A stretch of 64,000 bases of DNA from Seriola aureovittata (lineage: Eukaryota > Chordata > Actinopteri > Carangiformes > Carangidae). The notes under the pieces were generated by a model. It had not been told where the DNA came from, made no database searches, and saw only the letters and a program-made list of their open reading frames with translations. Below, piece after piece: positions 51,721 to 63,373 of this stretch. Every line of letters starts with the position of its first letter. Position 1 is the first letter of the stretch. The position numbers and the translations under genes are program-made. Location: the NCBI RefSeq assembly GCF_021018895.1, contig NC_079376.1:17230001-17294000 (forward strand), in the 5' to 3' direction.

Positions 51721-52826
51721 TACAGTGGCTTCAGAAAGTTGTTTTTTTTTTTTTGCACACTTTTTTGTGCTGTAGATTTCATAAGAAATGGCCATCGATC
51801 TATCTACACTGAATAAACCACAATGACCAATTCAAATATGTTTTTCGAACGTTTTCAATCAAAAACTTAAAAACCGGACTCTCTTAAAAGTATTCAGTGC
51901 TGTGGCCAAATTATGGTCAGGCGCATCCTCTTTGCTTTAATCATCATTGAGATGTGTCTAGAACTTGACTGAGTCCACTTGTCCAAGAAACTTTCTGTCG
52001 ATCTCAGTTATAAAATTGTGGCGAGGCATTGATCAGGGAAAGAGTGTAAAACCTTTTCTAAAGCTTTGAGTGTTTCTGGGAGCACAAACTCAGTAACTGG
52101 CCAAGAAGGGCCTTGGTTTGTGAGGTGACCAAGAACCCAACAGTCACTATAAGAGAGCTTCAGCTGCAGAGATGGGAGAACCTGCCAGAAAGACAACCAT
52201 CTCAGCAGCACTCCATCTAATAGACCTTTATGGTAGAGTGAATAGATGAAAGCTACTTTGACCAAAAGGCATATGACAGACTGCTTGGAGTTTAAAGGAC
52301 TCTGAGAACATGAGAAAAACGATTGTCTGGTCTGATGAGACATGTCTCGAATCCTTTGGGCAGAGCTCCAAACCCTGTCTGGTGAACACCAGGCACTGCT
52401 CCTCACCTGACTAATACCATCCCTACAGTGAATGGTGGGGGGCAGCATCATCCTATGGGGGTGCTTCTCAACAGCAGGGACAGGGAGAATGTTCAGCCAA
52501 GAGATCCTTGAAGAAAACCTGCTCCAAAGTGGATGCGATTGGATCACTTCTGAGCACCTCAATGACCCAAAGCTTCAGGACAAGTCTCTGACTGTCCCAG
52601 CCAAAGCCCAGGCTTAAATCCCATAAAACATCTATGGAGAGACTTGCAGATGGCAGTTCACAGATGGGATCTGCCAGGAAGACTGTGATAAATTGACCAA
52701 ATGCTAAATTAATGCTCTAAATACTTTTTTTTCATTTATGGGTTATTATGGGTTAGTGAGTGCAGATTGATTGGCAAAATATCAAATTAATCCATTTAAA
52801 GTGGGATAAATATGTAACTTTTTTCA
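51721..52826 (+). mobile_element. degenerate Tc1-type DNA transposon, second family
   Basis: The left end begins with ACAGTGGCTTCAGAAAG, the typical terminal inverted repeat of a common fish Tc1 family. A plus-strand transposase remnant follows, then the usual 3' non-coding region (TTATGGGTTAGTGAG..., AATTAATCCATTTAAAG). The matching right inverted repeat is not visible; similarity fades near 52826, so the 3' end looks truncated. It differs from the copy at 37.6 kb in ends and protein, so the two were independent insertions. Confidence 0.87.
52008..52690 (+). pseudogene. Tc1-type transposase remnant
   Basis: Recognisable pieces in several frames include EMGEPARKTTISAALH (about 52168-52215), the first catalytic site VWSDET (about 52325-52342), and a frame from 52432 reading MVGGSIILWGCFSTAGTGRM, then EILEENLLQSG. 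In the C-terminal motif that is normally SPDLNPIEHLWRDL, this copy reads GLNPIKHLWRDL, so the catalytic Glu is Lys (codon 52626-52628). Stops, frameshifts and deletions make it non-functional. The 184-codon antisense frame over the same stretch is an artefact. Confidence 0.86.
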
Positions 52827-55800
52827 TAGAAAAAAATAATGATTTCCAGGGAATTTTACTCTTAATGCAATGAATGCTGGTAAGTATATATGAATAAACT
52901 GACAATGTCACAGAGTAGAACGAGTGAAGACTCAGTCACTTTCACTGAAATAAAAGACTAGCTTCATTTGTTGGCACAATTTCAGCTTTTACTGTAAATG
53001 ATCATTTACGTCTCTAAGGCCTAATGACCTGTAATTGTTATTTATGCCAAAGAATATAAGTTGTAGTTTTTACAGTGTGTTAATACAATCATTCCTCCAT
53101 GAAAGTGTGCTTGTTATTTTTACATGTTAACTGAGATACTTTTCCTGTGATTGCATCATTACGGAGGGATGGGAAGGTCGGATTTGGAAAGCTTTCTCTA
53201 ACCCAGGTAGAATATTACAGCAGGTGAGATGTGAATGAAAATCTGTGATTTAATGTAAATGTCAGGGAAGAAAAGGAGACCTAAAAAATATGCCAAAAAT
53301 ATCTTTCAGTATCAATGTCCTCACTAAGTAAGGGTGGGTGTGAAATTATGTGTTGATGTACTGTGTTAAAAAAGAAAGGCCACTGTATGTAATGTATATA
53401 AAACCAACTTCCACCCTTTAATTTATCCTCACTGTTCTGTCCCAATACTCCTGCTACTGTCTCTGTGGTAGGAAGAAATAGTCCCTCATCTCACTATTCA
53501 CTTAAATTGTTTGAATAAAAATGTGCAAATTCATTCATGCATAGGCATCCAGTACAATACACACTCATCTCGTACAACTCTGTTCATATTCAACTAATTT
53601 GCACTTGCACAGTATAAGCTTGGACAGTATAAACAACATAAAAAAAAAATCATAACTAAATGAAAGCAAAGCATAGAGCAGGAGAGAAGATTTCTTTGCT
53701 GCAGTAAACCAGAAAGCTGCTCATGTGGGTTTATGTGTATGGAGTTTACGAGTGTTTCATGTAGTTGTCTTGAAGCCTTTGGCAGGAGATGAAATTAATC
53801 TCCCATCAGGCTTTTCTGTCTTTGAGGAAAGCAGAACTGTCGCTTTTCTTCCCACTGTTAGGACCCTGTGAAGGTTGCGCTCTACTGTGTGACTTGCTCT
53901 CTCACAAACCCTGTTGTTCTTTGAGAAACAATCAAACTCACACTCCACTGTGATCCTTCTGAAAATACCAACATGCCCCTGCAACATACATTTCTGTCTG
54001 GGTATAGGTTCAAAATCATATGTGTGTGTGTGTGTATATATATATATATGCATATGAGCGATATTGGCCTTGAAGTTGGGATGTGGGCTGAATGAAAGAC
54101 AAAATAAACTTGACAAAAAAAATGGGTCAACTTGACTTTTTTCTAACAACTGTTGCTATGTATGTCATTAAAGTCATTGGACCTTGATGTAAATTAATTG
54201 TTTTGTGTAGATTTTCTAGTTTTATAAATTTCAAAAACACAATCTTCCCCTTACAGATAAGAAATTCAGTGAGAATAAAACACACTGGTATGACCAGTTG
54301 CCAGTAGTAAGATCCTGTTGTAAAACTGACTGATTATTGCATCAGAGCAAACAAAAAGTACACTCACCATGGAGACAAGTTTGTTGTTTCCTGCTTGTGA
54401 TCCCATTCCAATTGTTCAGTCAGGTCACCTAATGATGCATTTAAAGCAACATACCCAAGAAAATGAATGTGCAACTATCTTGGAGTTGCAAACTGTAGCT
54501 GCTGTTTAGCAAAAAGTTACGTGGTTTCACTTTAAGACACATTTAAATACTTGACGACAACACTCAACTTTGTTCAACACAGCAGTCAACATGTCTGCCC
54601 TTTTGTTGTTGTTGTGAAAACAGAAATAATATAAAGTACATGTAAGCACAGCTAATTATACCATGGCCACGTCTGTGATGATGTTGTGTTATTTATGTGT
54701 TTCACTGTAACCTGTGACTTCTGTTCACCTGCAATCCACACAACTTGTTACCCTGACGACTTGAATTTAAAGGTTTCTGAGTTTTTAAAATTTTTTTTTT
54801 TTTACCTTGTTTGACTTTCTGTAGATAAAAAAAAAATGATGGTGGTGGAAATGGGCTTCAATCAGCATTTCATTTTCTCTCATATTAAGCACTTGACTCT
54901 TGATCCGCTGATGATGGATATGATTGGCTTGTAATTAAGAGCTCCTGCATCACTCATAACTGGTCTAGCTCTATGGTGTTTACAATGGCTTAAACTCAAC
55001 TCACAGATTTCCCCTTAAGCTAATACTAGTTAATAATTATTACAACATTTATTTTTTAGTTATTTGCAAGAAAAATACAGTAAACAAACCTCTTAAATGT
55101 TTTGAGGTGCTTGTTGTGTGAATACACTCATAGTTTGGCTGGAAAAACCTGGTTTAAACAAGCAACCACCGCATGTTGCCAGATTTTCCCTGAGGGTGTT
55201 TTTTGCATGATCTCCCTTTCAAAAATATTTCACAGGCAGCAACGAGAAGAATGTGACAAATGAAATAACACAATGATCAAAAGCTGGATTTACTATAATG
55301 ATGTTCACAATGGTGTAAACTCACGCAGCCTACTGACATGGAATTTCCCTTCATGTTATACTCTGAATATTACAATTACTGTACATTCATTGGCAAGGAA
55401 AACAGTCACATTAGTTCTTACATGCTTTGTTGGCCAAGAGCTAATGTTTGTGCAGCAGTATTACTTTGTGCTGTTATAGTCAGTGCCCACTAGATGGCAG
55501 GTCAGTTCCATGCGTGACAGACCTGCCAAAACGAAGCAGCACGTCACCATCATGCTCCACACATATTCAGAAAACCAGATCATTTTCAGACACAAAATAT
55601 TTTATTTGAAGCACTTAATTCTGACCGATAAACATTATCCAACAGCTTATTTGTTAGCCCACTCCATATGCCATGAACAGGAAGCCTTTAGCGTTGCATT
55701 ACTTTACTGTCCATCACAGCAGCAGATCCAAAACTACCAAGTCCTTACATAAAAGAATTCACAAAAATACAGATGCCAGCCAGCCAGCCAAAATATCAAA

Positions 55801-57064
55801 ACCACATCCATTTTGTCTGAGTCACATTGACTTGCATGGAGACACTTCTACAAATATTATCAAAAGCAATTTGTTCCAAGAATAAATCAGCATTAGCTTC
55901 CATACAAAACTCCCGCTGTGTTATTGCAGCTGCAAACAAGTACTGTGAAATGTCTAAAAGAAGGAAATTTAGAGCAGAATTGGTACTAATGTGCACTGAT
56001 GCAAGAAGAACATGGTTAATTAGTGTCATAAAACTTCTTCGTTGAAGCAGTGAGGGCCATGACCTGAAATGAAGCACAGTGGTCTCAGTTGATGTTTGAC
56101 TTTAAAGGGATGGGCCCTCACCAGGGAAGTAACCTGGTAACAGGTGAGCAGGCTGTTACTCTGAAACACAGACAGGGAAGGTGAGATTAAAGCAGCTTCT
56201 CTGTGTAATCTGCGGGACTGGGTTAAACCTTCCAGAAAACACCTGTTAGCAGCAAACACGATGCCCTTCCTCCTACAAAAACTACTGCTTTACTTTTTGA
56301 CTCGACTGGGGTGACGTCTAAAGAATGCTTTTCATTAAGAACTTAATCCACAAAAGATGTGAAAATACACTATATGTAAGTTTGATAGATTTATTATAGC
56401 CTGACAGAATTATTATGCATCTTTGGCAAATGTACTAAATGTAGGACCTGTTACAACCGTGAGTAGGCACTATAAGCAAAATAGCATATTCTGAATCTAA
56501 AAATAAATGTAGTTCATGTATTGTAGTGTGGAAATGCAGAGTTGCATTGACTGATAAGGTCCCCTGAATTACGATTAGGTACTATGAGTTCCATAACTGC
56601 TTAGCCAGGATGAATATTTATGTGGCTTAAAAGCGGATTCAGTAGTTTCTTTTTTTTTTTTACTGATCATAATGTGACAATATTTCACAGGATTAATCGA
56701 AGGCGATGCAGGTCAGGGTTTGAGAAATATTGTACTCCTACTCATTTCATAGTTTCTACTAAATAGCACAGCATTACAGCAGACCCACCTGTATATTCTG
56801 TTTCATTTGCATAGAACCTGTGTTGCATCGTTCATAAAGCGCACTATAACTGCTTCCATACGGGTTTTTTTCTACAATTTTCAAGAAAACACTTGTTTTT
56901 GTTACCAAAGTCACCAGTAAACTAGTTAATATGTTCTAAATAATTTCTATTCTAACTACAAAATTGCACCAAAACGAAACTGAACACAGGAAATACACAA
57001 AATGATCCACAGTCACTTTCATCATGTCATCATCTATAGTCAGTTACAAGTATGGTTGCATTCA
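52827..57064. other. intergenic region downstream of kbtbd11
   Basis: AT-rich unique DNA with a GT/AT microsatellite at 54018-54050 and several A/T homopolymers. Frames at 53.76-54.15 kb and 55.3-56.1 kb lack domains and overlap on both strands, so I do not call them. Confidence 0.55.
54018..54050. repeat. compound (GT)n(AT)n microsatellite
   Basis: GT units run directly into AT units. Confidence 0.93.
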
Positions 57065-57084
57065 TTCAACACTAAAGAAAAAGT

Positions 57085-57090
57085 TTTATT
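57085..57090 (-). terminator. kbtbd11: probable kbtbd11 poly(A) signal
   Basis: AATAAA on the minus strand about 235 bases after the kbtbd11 stop codon. It would give a 3'UTR of roughly 250-260 bases that includes the GU repeat. Further hexamers could be used beyond it. Confidence 0.45.
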
Positions 57091-57252
57091 TTTAAGGCTT
57101 AACCCTGTAGACGCATTAAATTGCCATGCAAATACACACATTCCATTGCAAGCAGGCAATGAGACACTGAGATAGAAAGCTGACATTGAAGAGTGTATAT
57201 AAGGTTTGCTTATTCCAGTTTTGCTATGACCCATGGAGTGTGTTATTCTGGA

Positions 57253-57259
<7 letters not shown>

Positions 57260-57312
<53 letters not shown>

Positions 57313-57320
57313 ACACACAC
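57260..57320. repeat. kbtbd11: (CA)n microsatellite in kbtbd11 3'UTR
   Basis: About 24 CA units, a GTG interruption, then 5 more units. On the mRNA strand it is a UG repeat that starts directly after the TAG stop codon. Confidence 0.96.
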
Positions 57321-57321
57321 A

Positions 57322-59229
57322 CTATGTAACTTTCTCGGGCTTTTCAGGCAAAGTGAGAACAAAAGGGAAAAGAACGCCTTTGGCCTCCAGAGGCGCCCTG
57401 AGCGTCTCTTCAACAAAGTAGGCATTCTCCTCCTCCACTACAAACTGGAGAGTCTGGGCTTTGTTCACACAGTAGATGCAGTTCTCGATAACAGCACACC
57501 TGAAGGGTAAATGACTTCCAAGCCTCTGTGAAGCGCAATCATGCCACATTTTCACTATGGTGTTGTATTTGAAAACGTTAATGCCCTGCTCACGGTTGAC
57601 GTCAAAGCGGTAGATGAAGCTTTTGAAAGCCACCATGTCGGTGGACTTCTTCCTGCTGTTGTTGTAGGGGCACTCCTGCCACTCGTCCCTCTTGGGGTCG
57701 TACTTAAGAAGGCGGTAGAAGAGGGAGCCGCCTGAAACATAAAGTTCTCCACTGCAGGTGGTGGCTTCGTGGGCCACCGCGAAGGCTCCCTTGGGCAAGG
57801 GGGCCACCGTGGTCCAGCGGTCCATGCGAGGGTCATATTTTTCCACTGTAAACAAACACTCCCCTCCAATGGCGTACAAGTAGCCATCCATAGACACAAG
57901 CTTTAGCTGGGCACGAGCCTGGTTCAGTGGTCTGACCTCAGCCCAGCGGTTGGTTATGGGGTTGTAACAGAAGACTTTGTCGGAAACCTTGCCCTTGTCC
58001 CCGTAGCCCTTTATTCCCCCTGCCACAAACAGGTAATTATACATGGTGCAGATCCCACACCCTTTAGTGTTTATGTCCTCAGGCATCGCAGTCAGAGGTC
58101 TCCAGTCATTTGCTGTTTCGTTAAAGTGGTAAATCATATGGTTCTCCTCTAAAGACCCCACCGACAAGGGGCTCTGCGGTCGGCTGCCACAGCGGCTTGG
58201 CGGCCGGCTCCCAACTCGATCGAACACATCATTTATCTCTGCGACCATCAGAGTCTTCCTCCCCTCCATTCTCTTCTTCAGGATCAGATCCCTCTCAGAC
58301 CCAGTCAGACGGCCGTACACAGCGGGGTCTTTGAGGATCTGGAGGAAATTGTCACTCATGAAGCCGTAGGCCGTCTCCTTCAGTTCGCTCAGTCGCTGCT
58401 TTTTGGCGATGGTCAGAATCTCGTAGCAGTTCTCTGCACGGATTTGTTCAGACATGGAGTCCATGGCCGCCTGGACAGCACAGGGGATCTGAAGGATTTT
58501 AGCGCCCGTGATGACGTCCACAACGTTGTCCTTGCCAACATTCATCTGGGAAGTGTAAACATAGTCTATCAGTGTAGACAAAGTCTTGTAGCTCACTCCC
58601 TTCACTTTCAGGATATCTCGTGACAGCCGTGCTTTGAAGTAGTCGCTCTTCTCTGCCAGGACAGACTTGTGAGCGCTGATCGTCTGCCCGCCCACTTCGA
58701 TGACTAAATCAGGCTCTTTTTTAGCCTGTGGGTTTTCAGCCTCCTGGCTGAGGTTCGATTTTAAGATTGGCCGATCAGTTTCCTGTTTGGCTTGGCTAGA
58801 CAAGCATACAGAGGAATCTGCACCGTAAGACACTTTAGCTCTGGCGCCGTTGTGGATTTCACTGCTTGTACAATTTTGTTGCATGCCAGCGATGTGATTG
58901 GAAACAGTGGAGTCAGTATGAAGAGGGAGATCTAGCGCGCCCTTATCATTGGAGAGGTGGAACTGATCAGCTCTTGAGATGTACGAGCCGTTACCTTTCT
59001 GATGATCGATATGATTATTCTCCATCAGTCTTCCATCCAACAGGTATTGTTTCTCAAACACTGGAGGAGGGCTGAAATCCTTGTCATCCTGCAGGAATCC
59101 CTTAACATAACCTGGACATAAATTCCCGTCTTTGTCGGGAGGTGTGACAAGGTCAGGGTTCACAGCGTGGAGGATGACATCAGCCTCCACAGTGATGGTC
59201 CCTCCGCACTGCCTGCGACCCTCATTCAT
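57322..59229 (-). CDS. kbtbd11: kelch repeat and BTB domain-containing protein 11
   Basis: KBTBD11 is a BTB-BACK-kelch protein. Such proteins usually act as substrate adaptors of cullin-3 ubiquitin ligases in the cytoplasm. The whole 635-residue CDS is in one exon, close to the roughly 620 residues of the mammalian protein. The N-terminal 170 residues are divergent and probably disordered. The BTB domain spans about 173-262 (EPDLVIEV, AHKSVLAEKSDYFKARLSRD), followed by a BACK-type helical region (about 265-330; NCYEILTIAKKQRLSEL) and a Ser/Arg/Pro linker (340-356). Kelch blades follow at about 365-590 with paired glycines (FVAGGIKG, YAIGGE, YVSGGS) and blade ends such as YDPRMDRW and YDPKRDEW. 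The C-terminus (FPFVLTLPEKP) matches the family. I chose the ATG at 59229 (A at -3). The frame runs 13 codons further only to a GTG, with an in-frame TGA just upstream. Confidence 0.95.
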   Translation of the reverse strand: MNEGRRQCGGTITVEADVILHAVNPDLVTPPDKDGNLCPGYVKGFLQDDKDFSPPPVFEKQYLLDGRLMENNHIDHQKGNGSYISRADQFHLSNDKGALDLPLHTDSTVSNHIAGMQQNCTSSEIHNGARAKVSYGADSSVCLSSQAKQETDRPILKSNLSQEAENPQAKKEPDLVIEVGGQTISAHKSVLAEKSDYFKARLSRDILKVKGVSYKTLSTLIDYVYTSQMNVGKDNVVDVITGAKILQIPCAVQAAMDSMSEQIRAENCYEILTIAKKQRLSELKETAYGFMSDNFLQILKDPAVYGRLTGSERDLILKKRMEGRKTLMVAEINDVFDRVGSRPPSRCGSRPQSPLSVGSLEENHMIYHFNETANDWRPLTAMPEDINTKGCGICTMYNYLFVAGGIKGYGDKGKVSDKVFCYNPITNRWAEVRPLNQARAQLKLVSMDGYLYAIGGECLFTVEKYDPRMDRWTTVAPLPKGAFAVAHEATTCSGELYVSGGSLFYRLLKYDPKRDEWQECPYNNSRKKSTDMVAFKSFIYRFDVNREQGINVFKYNTIVKMWHDCASQRLGSHLPFRCAVIENCIYCVNKAQTLQFVVEEENAYFVEETLRAPLEAKGVLFPFVLTLPEKPEKVT

Positions 59230-59239
59230 GCTGATGTGC

Positions 59240-59275
59240 TCACTGGTGATGGGAGACGGCGTCTTCACCGATCAT
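59240..59275 (-). promoter_or_regulatory. kbtbd11: upstream ORF in kbtbd11 leader
   Basis: The first ATG in the coding exon opens an 11-codon frame (MIGEDAVSHHQ) in another register. It ends at a TGA 10 bases before the main ATG. Such a uORF would be expected to reduce initiation and require reinitiation or leaky scanning. Its use is inferred. Confidence 0.6.
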
Positions 59276-59317
59276 GCTGAGTGGATAGAAAAACTTGTGA
59301 CTGTGCTCCTCTCTCTT

Positions 59318-59330
59318 CACCTACAGGGGG
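59318..59330 (-). promoter_or_regulatory. kbtbd11: splice acceptor of kbtbd11 coding exon
   Basis: TTTTCCCCCCTGTAG/GTGAAGAG on the minus strand puts the first exon base at 59320. Paired with the donor at 59986 it defines a 665-base intron within the 5'UTR, as in the two-exon layout known for mammalian KBTBD11. Confidence 0.8.
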
Positions 59331-59985
59331 GAAAACAAGGAGAGAATTTAACCAAGACTAAACAGAGGTGGGAGAAATGACTCTTGAGGCTGCAAAGACT
59401 TCTTTATTCTCTAAGGGGCGCCATTTCTCTGGTTAAAAACAGCATGGAAACCGTGAAATTTAAAGGAAAATATTACTTTGTTCTGCCATTGCCAACTATG
59501 ATGTGAAATACATTCCTGTACGTGCCATTATTTCAGTCAATACATTACTTTACTTTATTTATAGAGCGCATTTCATGCACAACATTGAAGCAGCGCAACG
59601 TTTTAAGTGCATCTTTGTCTGACCCTTGAAATCTAAGTATTGCCAACATGCAGCTTCTTGAGGCTGTAAAACTGCAAGACCTACTGCAACCATCACCCTG
59701 CCTGTCCGTTATTTGTGATAATCTGGAGATATTCCATACGCATGCGCACATGGTGTCGCGCTGATGGGGGGGGGAATTAATCTCTAATATCACGGGCAAA
59801 GGGCGGTTGTAATTATATACCGAAAACTGATGTATAACGCATTCCCCGACCTTATCGATCAAACAATGAGAAAACAGTTGATTCAGTCGAGTCATAAAGG
59901 AAAAGGAGGTGTTTGACTGTAATCTCAGCCACATTAGAATCTACACAGAAGGATTTCTCTCTATTAGCAGTTTAATGTGACCTAC

Positions 59986-60400
59986 CTGCGTTTCCTCGCT
60001 GTGATTCAACAACTCGGCACCAGCAGTTTCCCTGCCAGTCCCTCCACAAAGCTCAGTTACGTAAGGCAGTCGCAATCCTGATGAAGCAGCCAGACTGTGC
60101 TCCCCTGGATGACTTTACTTCACCGACAATTTCCAGCTTGTTTATACCTTCCGTTCACCTTTGCTCCAGCGAGTCTCTTGGACTGTTGCTTTCATCCGCT
60201 CCTGCGATGAAATCTCCCCGGGCTCCGTGCTGGAGGCGCGGCAGGGGGACGATCAAACAGTCATTTCAGGTCGCACCACCTCCTTCAGATCAGCCGTCGC
60301 CAAGTAATTTCCTCCGGTGGAAGCTGAGGAGAGCTGCTGCGCACATCCAGCTTCCTTTCCTCCAGGAAACTAGAGCTGTCCAGCGTGGACAGCAGAGATA
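59986..60400 (-). other. kbtbd11: probable kbtbd11 5'UTR exon
   Basis: The donor GAAACGCAG/GTAGGTC (last exon base 59986) lies at the end of a 400-base CpG-containing block, the GC-richest DNA upstream of kbtbd11. The 5' limit is approximate and no TATA box was seen. Several short ATG frames occur in it (for example near 60343 and 60198), so the mature leader may contain more uORFs, depending on the transcription start. Confidence 0.65.
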
Positions 60401-63373
60401 CTAGCTCTCAGCTGTCAGGACACTGGTTTTTGTTCTTTTCTTCTTCTTCTTTTTTTTTTTCAACAGATGACTACAGTGAGGCGGTTATTATTGATCTAAA
60501 CCACGCCCCATTCAGTTGGTATTAACCCTACTCTCAACAGCACGAGGCTCCATCTGTTGTCCTCGCGCTGGACGCATCCAAGAGATGCGACATTCCTTTA
60601 CGCATCATCCCTATCCTGGGTACCACAATGGATGGGTGGAGAGTAGGGGGTGGGGGTTAGGGGGGGACATGGAATGGGATATATGGGAAATCCCTCCCTC
60701 CTCTTATGCCTGTACACACATATAGTCTATAGCATATAGCAATCCCAACCAGAAACCTTTTATTTTATCATAAAAGAAATGTGTGACCCTTCATTTAAAT
60801 AACCCGTATAAAATCCAATGCCTATTGGAATATTACCTTACTACTAGTGTATATTATAATAAAATTAAATGAATGACACTCCATCGCCTTCATATGTATT
60901 TTGTATTGCAGTAACGCTTAAGTAGTAAAAATCAATAAATGGTCCATTAGTACACACCACCTGTTTGTGCATGAGAGTTTATCACAATGTCTGTAGAGCT
61001 GACTGAACCTTTCCTTGAAATAAATTGCATGTGTGTACTTGAGGCAAGTTTGACACAAAACTTAGCAATGCTCTATGAATGTGAGACACACTTTCCTTCT
61101 TGTAGTGATCAAAAACTGTCTGATCAATCTGAGTTCAATGGGAGATACAGTCCGAAACAATCAGGGTGAAGCATAATGTACTGTATGTCTGTGTAGTAAA
61201 AGTAATCATGTGATTTGTATGGAAAAGTAACCTTAGAAGTGGAAATGTCATGGGCACGCGTGTCACTCCAGTGACACAAGAAGCATGTGAGACATGTACA
61301 CTCAAAAGGCATATCCTCAAAAGGGCAGCAGCTGCAGTAGCCGGCGTTTTTATCCAGGGTCTGTAACCTTCCCTCTGCGGAGACTGCGCGTCTTAACAAC
61401 CGGTCTTCAAATACAAAAATAGAGGGCAGCCACTGCGAGGGCATCACACAACTATCAGCCCTGTGAGATTAGACAGCATTCAGCTGGGAGGTTTTAATGC
61501 CAGATTTTCTGAGAACAAAGACTCGCTGAGGACTGATACACACACACACACAAAATGCGTATCTCCATGGAAACCTCAGGGTCAGAGGGAAAACAAAAGA
61601 TTTCCAGTCACAGAGTTCTCTTGATATGCGAGAAATGGCAACACCCAGCCAAACAAACTGATAACTGGGTTACTTACTGAGACTGAGACTGAGGCGAAGC
61701 CATCTTCTACTCCTAGTTAATAAATACAAGTCAGTATTTAGTTACAGAAGTTAAAGATTATCTCAGGTAGATACTAGCAAAAAAAAAAAAAAAATCAGAT
61801 CAGATAATATTTAGGATCATCCTAGGGTGCTGCGGATTGGAGCATGTGAAAAACTCCAACTTGGAGTCATCTCATCTATTTTTGTTAGAACTGACAATAT
61901 AGTGAAACATGGTTGCGCAACAGTGGACGTGGGCGTTATAAGAGAGAAAATGTCTTGACCCTCTCTGTTCGGCAGTGGGAGAAATGAGCAGTGAAATCCA
62001 GGAAGAGCTGTATCAGGCTCAGTTCCTGCGGCCCCTCAGGCACATTGCTAGTCCCTGCATGTACTGATGGCTGCACACAGTTTGAGTGGAACAGAAGTAC
62101 AAGGTTACTTTAGAGTCAAGAAAAATAGGCACACTGACACCGTTTCCTCCTTCTTTTATGTCTCAATACTGCCACTTGTTTTGAATATGATAAAAATCAG
62201 CACCTTCTCATTATTTTGTTTGGCTTTGAACTTTCCCAAACTGCAGAAAAGCTGCCACGTGGTTGACGTATTCTGGATAAACATGCTCACTAAAGCTCAC
62301 AGAAATGCATGCATGAAATACACAAGTTTGCTCAATAAAACAATGTTTATGGATTTGTTAAAATATATAACAGACGTACAGACAAAATGTGACAAATGTA
62401 TAAAGCTTTTTGTCTTTTTTCTTTTAAATATCGTTATGTGAGAAACAAAGATGCATTAGGGAAAAAAAAAAAAAAAAAAAAACCTCTTGTGGTGATAACA
62501 ACTCTTTCTTCCCTTTATGAATAGAAACCTGGCCAGCCAGGGATTCTCCTCAAGCCTTCTCAAACTAATTCAGTCATTGAAATTTTTTATCCCTTTGCTC
62601 TCTTAACAGAATAGTTGGAGCACTGCACAAGCTGGTCCAATAGCAAAATGATCTGATTCCATAGAAACTCTGACCCCTAAACTCCAACACATGTAATCCT
62701 GAGTTGTCATACTTCATATTTACAACTCTGGCCTTGACAGATGATCTAAAGTCCGGCAAAAACCTAATCCTAATCTTACAAGAAACGTTTATGTAACAGT
62801 TTCAAAGCCCAGTCGTTACCTTACACGCCTTTCAAGCAAGACAATTTTGTTTCTTTTCAACACTGATTTAAATACTGCAGTCCTATACAGTCCACTGGTA
62901 TGGCACAAACACTGGAGAGTAATGAAATGTATTAACCATGTTACAGAACAACCATCAACTTTGTCAGATGGTGAAATTAAAGACCTTTCATTGTTTCCGA
63001 CTGAATACATCCTTAACAAGTACAGTATATCCTTTGACTGGTCTGTAGGCTGGTGTTTGCACCATCAAGCATCACGATTGAGTGGTTTTATCGACCCTTC
63101 GTTCTTTTATGGTAGGAGACATCATTAGAAACATTGTGGAAATAATGCTTGATGCAGTTCTGGTTTAAATAACACATTTAGTTGTTTTTGATTCATCTCA
63201 AATATTCTGTGAAGTGTAACACCAGATCTCCTTGTGTGAATTGTGTGTAGCACTTCTGTTTTAACCTGAAAGAAAGACAGAAAAAAAGGTTAAATCTCAC
63301 AGGTATGTAATAAAATTTTGTACTTGTAACTGGTAAAATGCTATTTTACTAACCTATCAAGGTGTTTTTAAAG
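60401..63373. other. kbtbd11 upstream region and arhgef10 3' flank/3'UTR
   Basis: Contains a T run and purine tract next to the kbtbd11 leader (60430-60470), a short CA tract near 61540, and an A21 run at 62462-62482. The left part is probably the kbtbd11 promoter. The part nearest 63373 is arhgef10 3'UTR, but I did not find a clear poly(A) hexamer to mark its end. A 124-codon plus-strand frame at 62067-62441 is AT-rich and without domains. Confidence 0.5.
62462..62482. repeat. poly(A) run, 21 bases
   Basis: A perfect A tract at the end of an AT-rich plus-strand stretch. It could be a retroposon tail, but no target-site duplication was identified. Confidence 0.9.

Noticed and set aside
52008..52562. 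184-codon minus-strand frame
   Set aside because: Antisense to the Tc1 transposase remnant, whose motifs read on the plus strand.
57555..57899. 114-codon minus-strand frame within kbtbd11
   Set aside because: Alternate-frame shadow of the kelch-coding region.
62067..62441. 124-codon plus-strand frame ending just before an A21 run
   Set aside because: AT-rich with no recognisable motif. A retroposed gene was considered because of the A tract, but there is no parent gene similarity or duplication of flanks.
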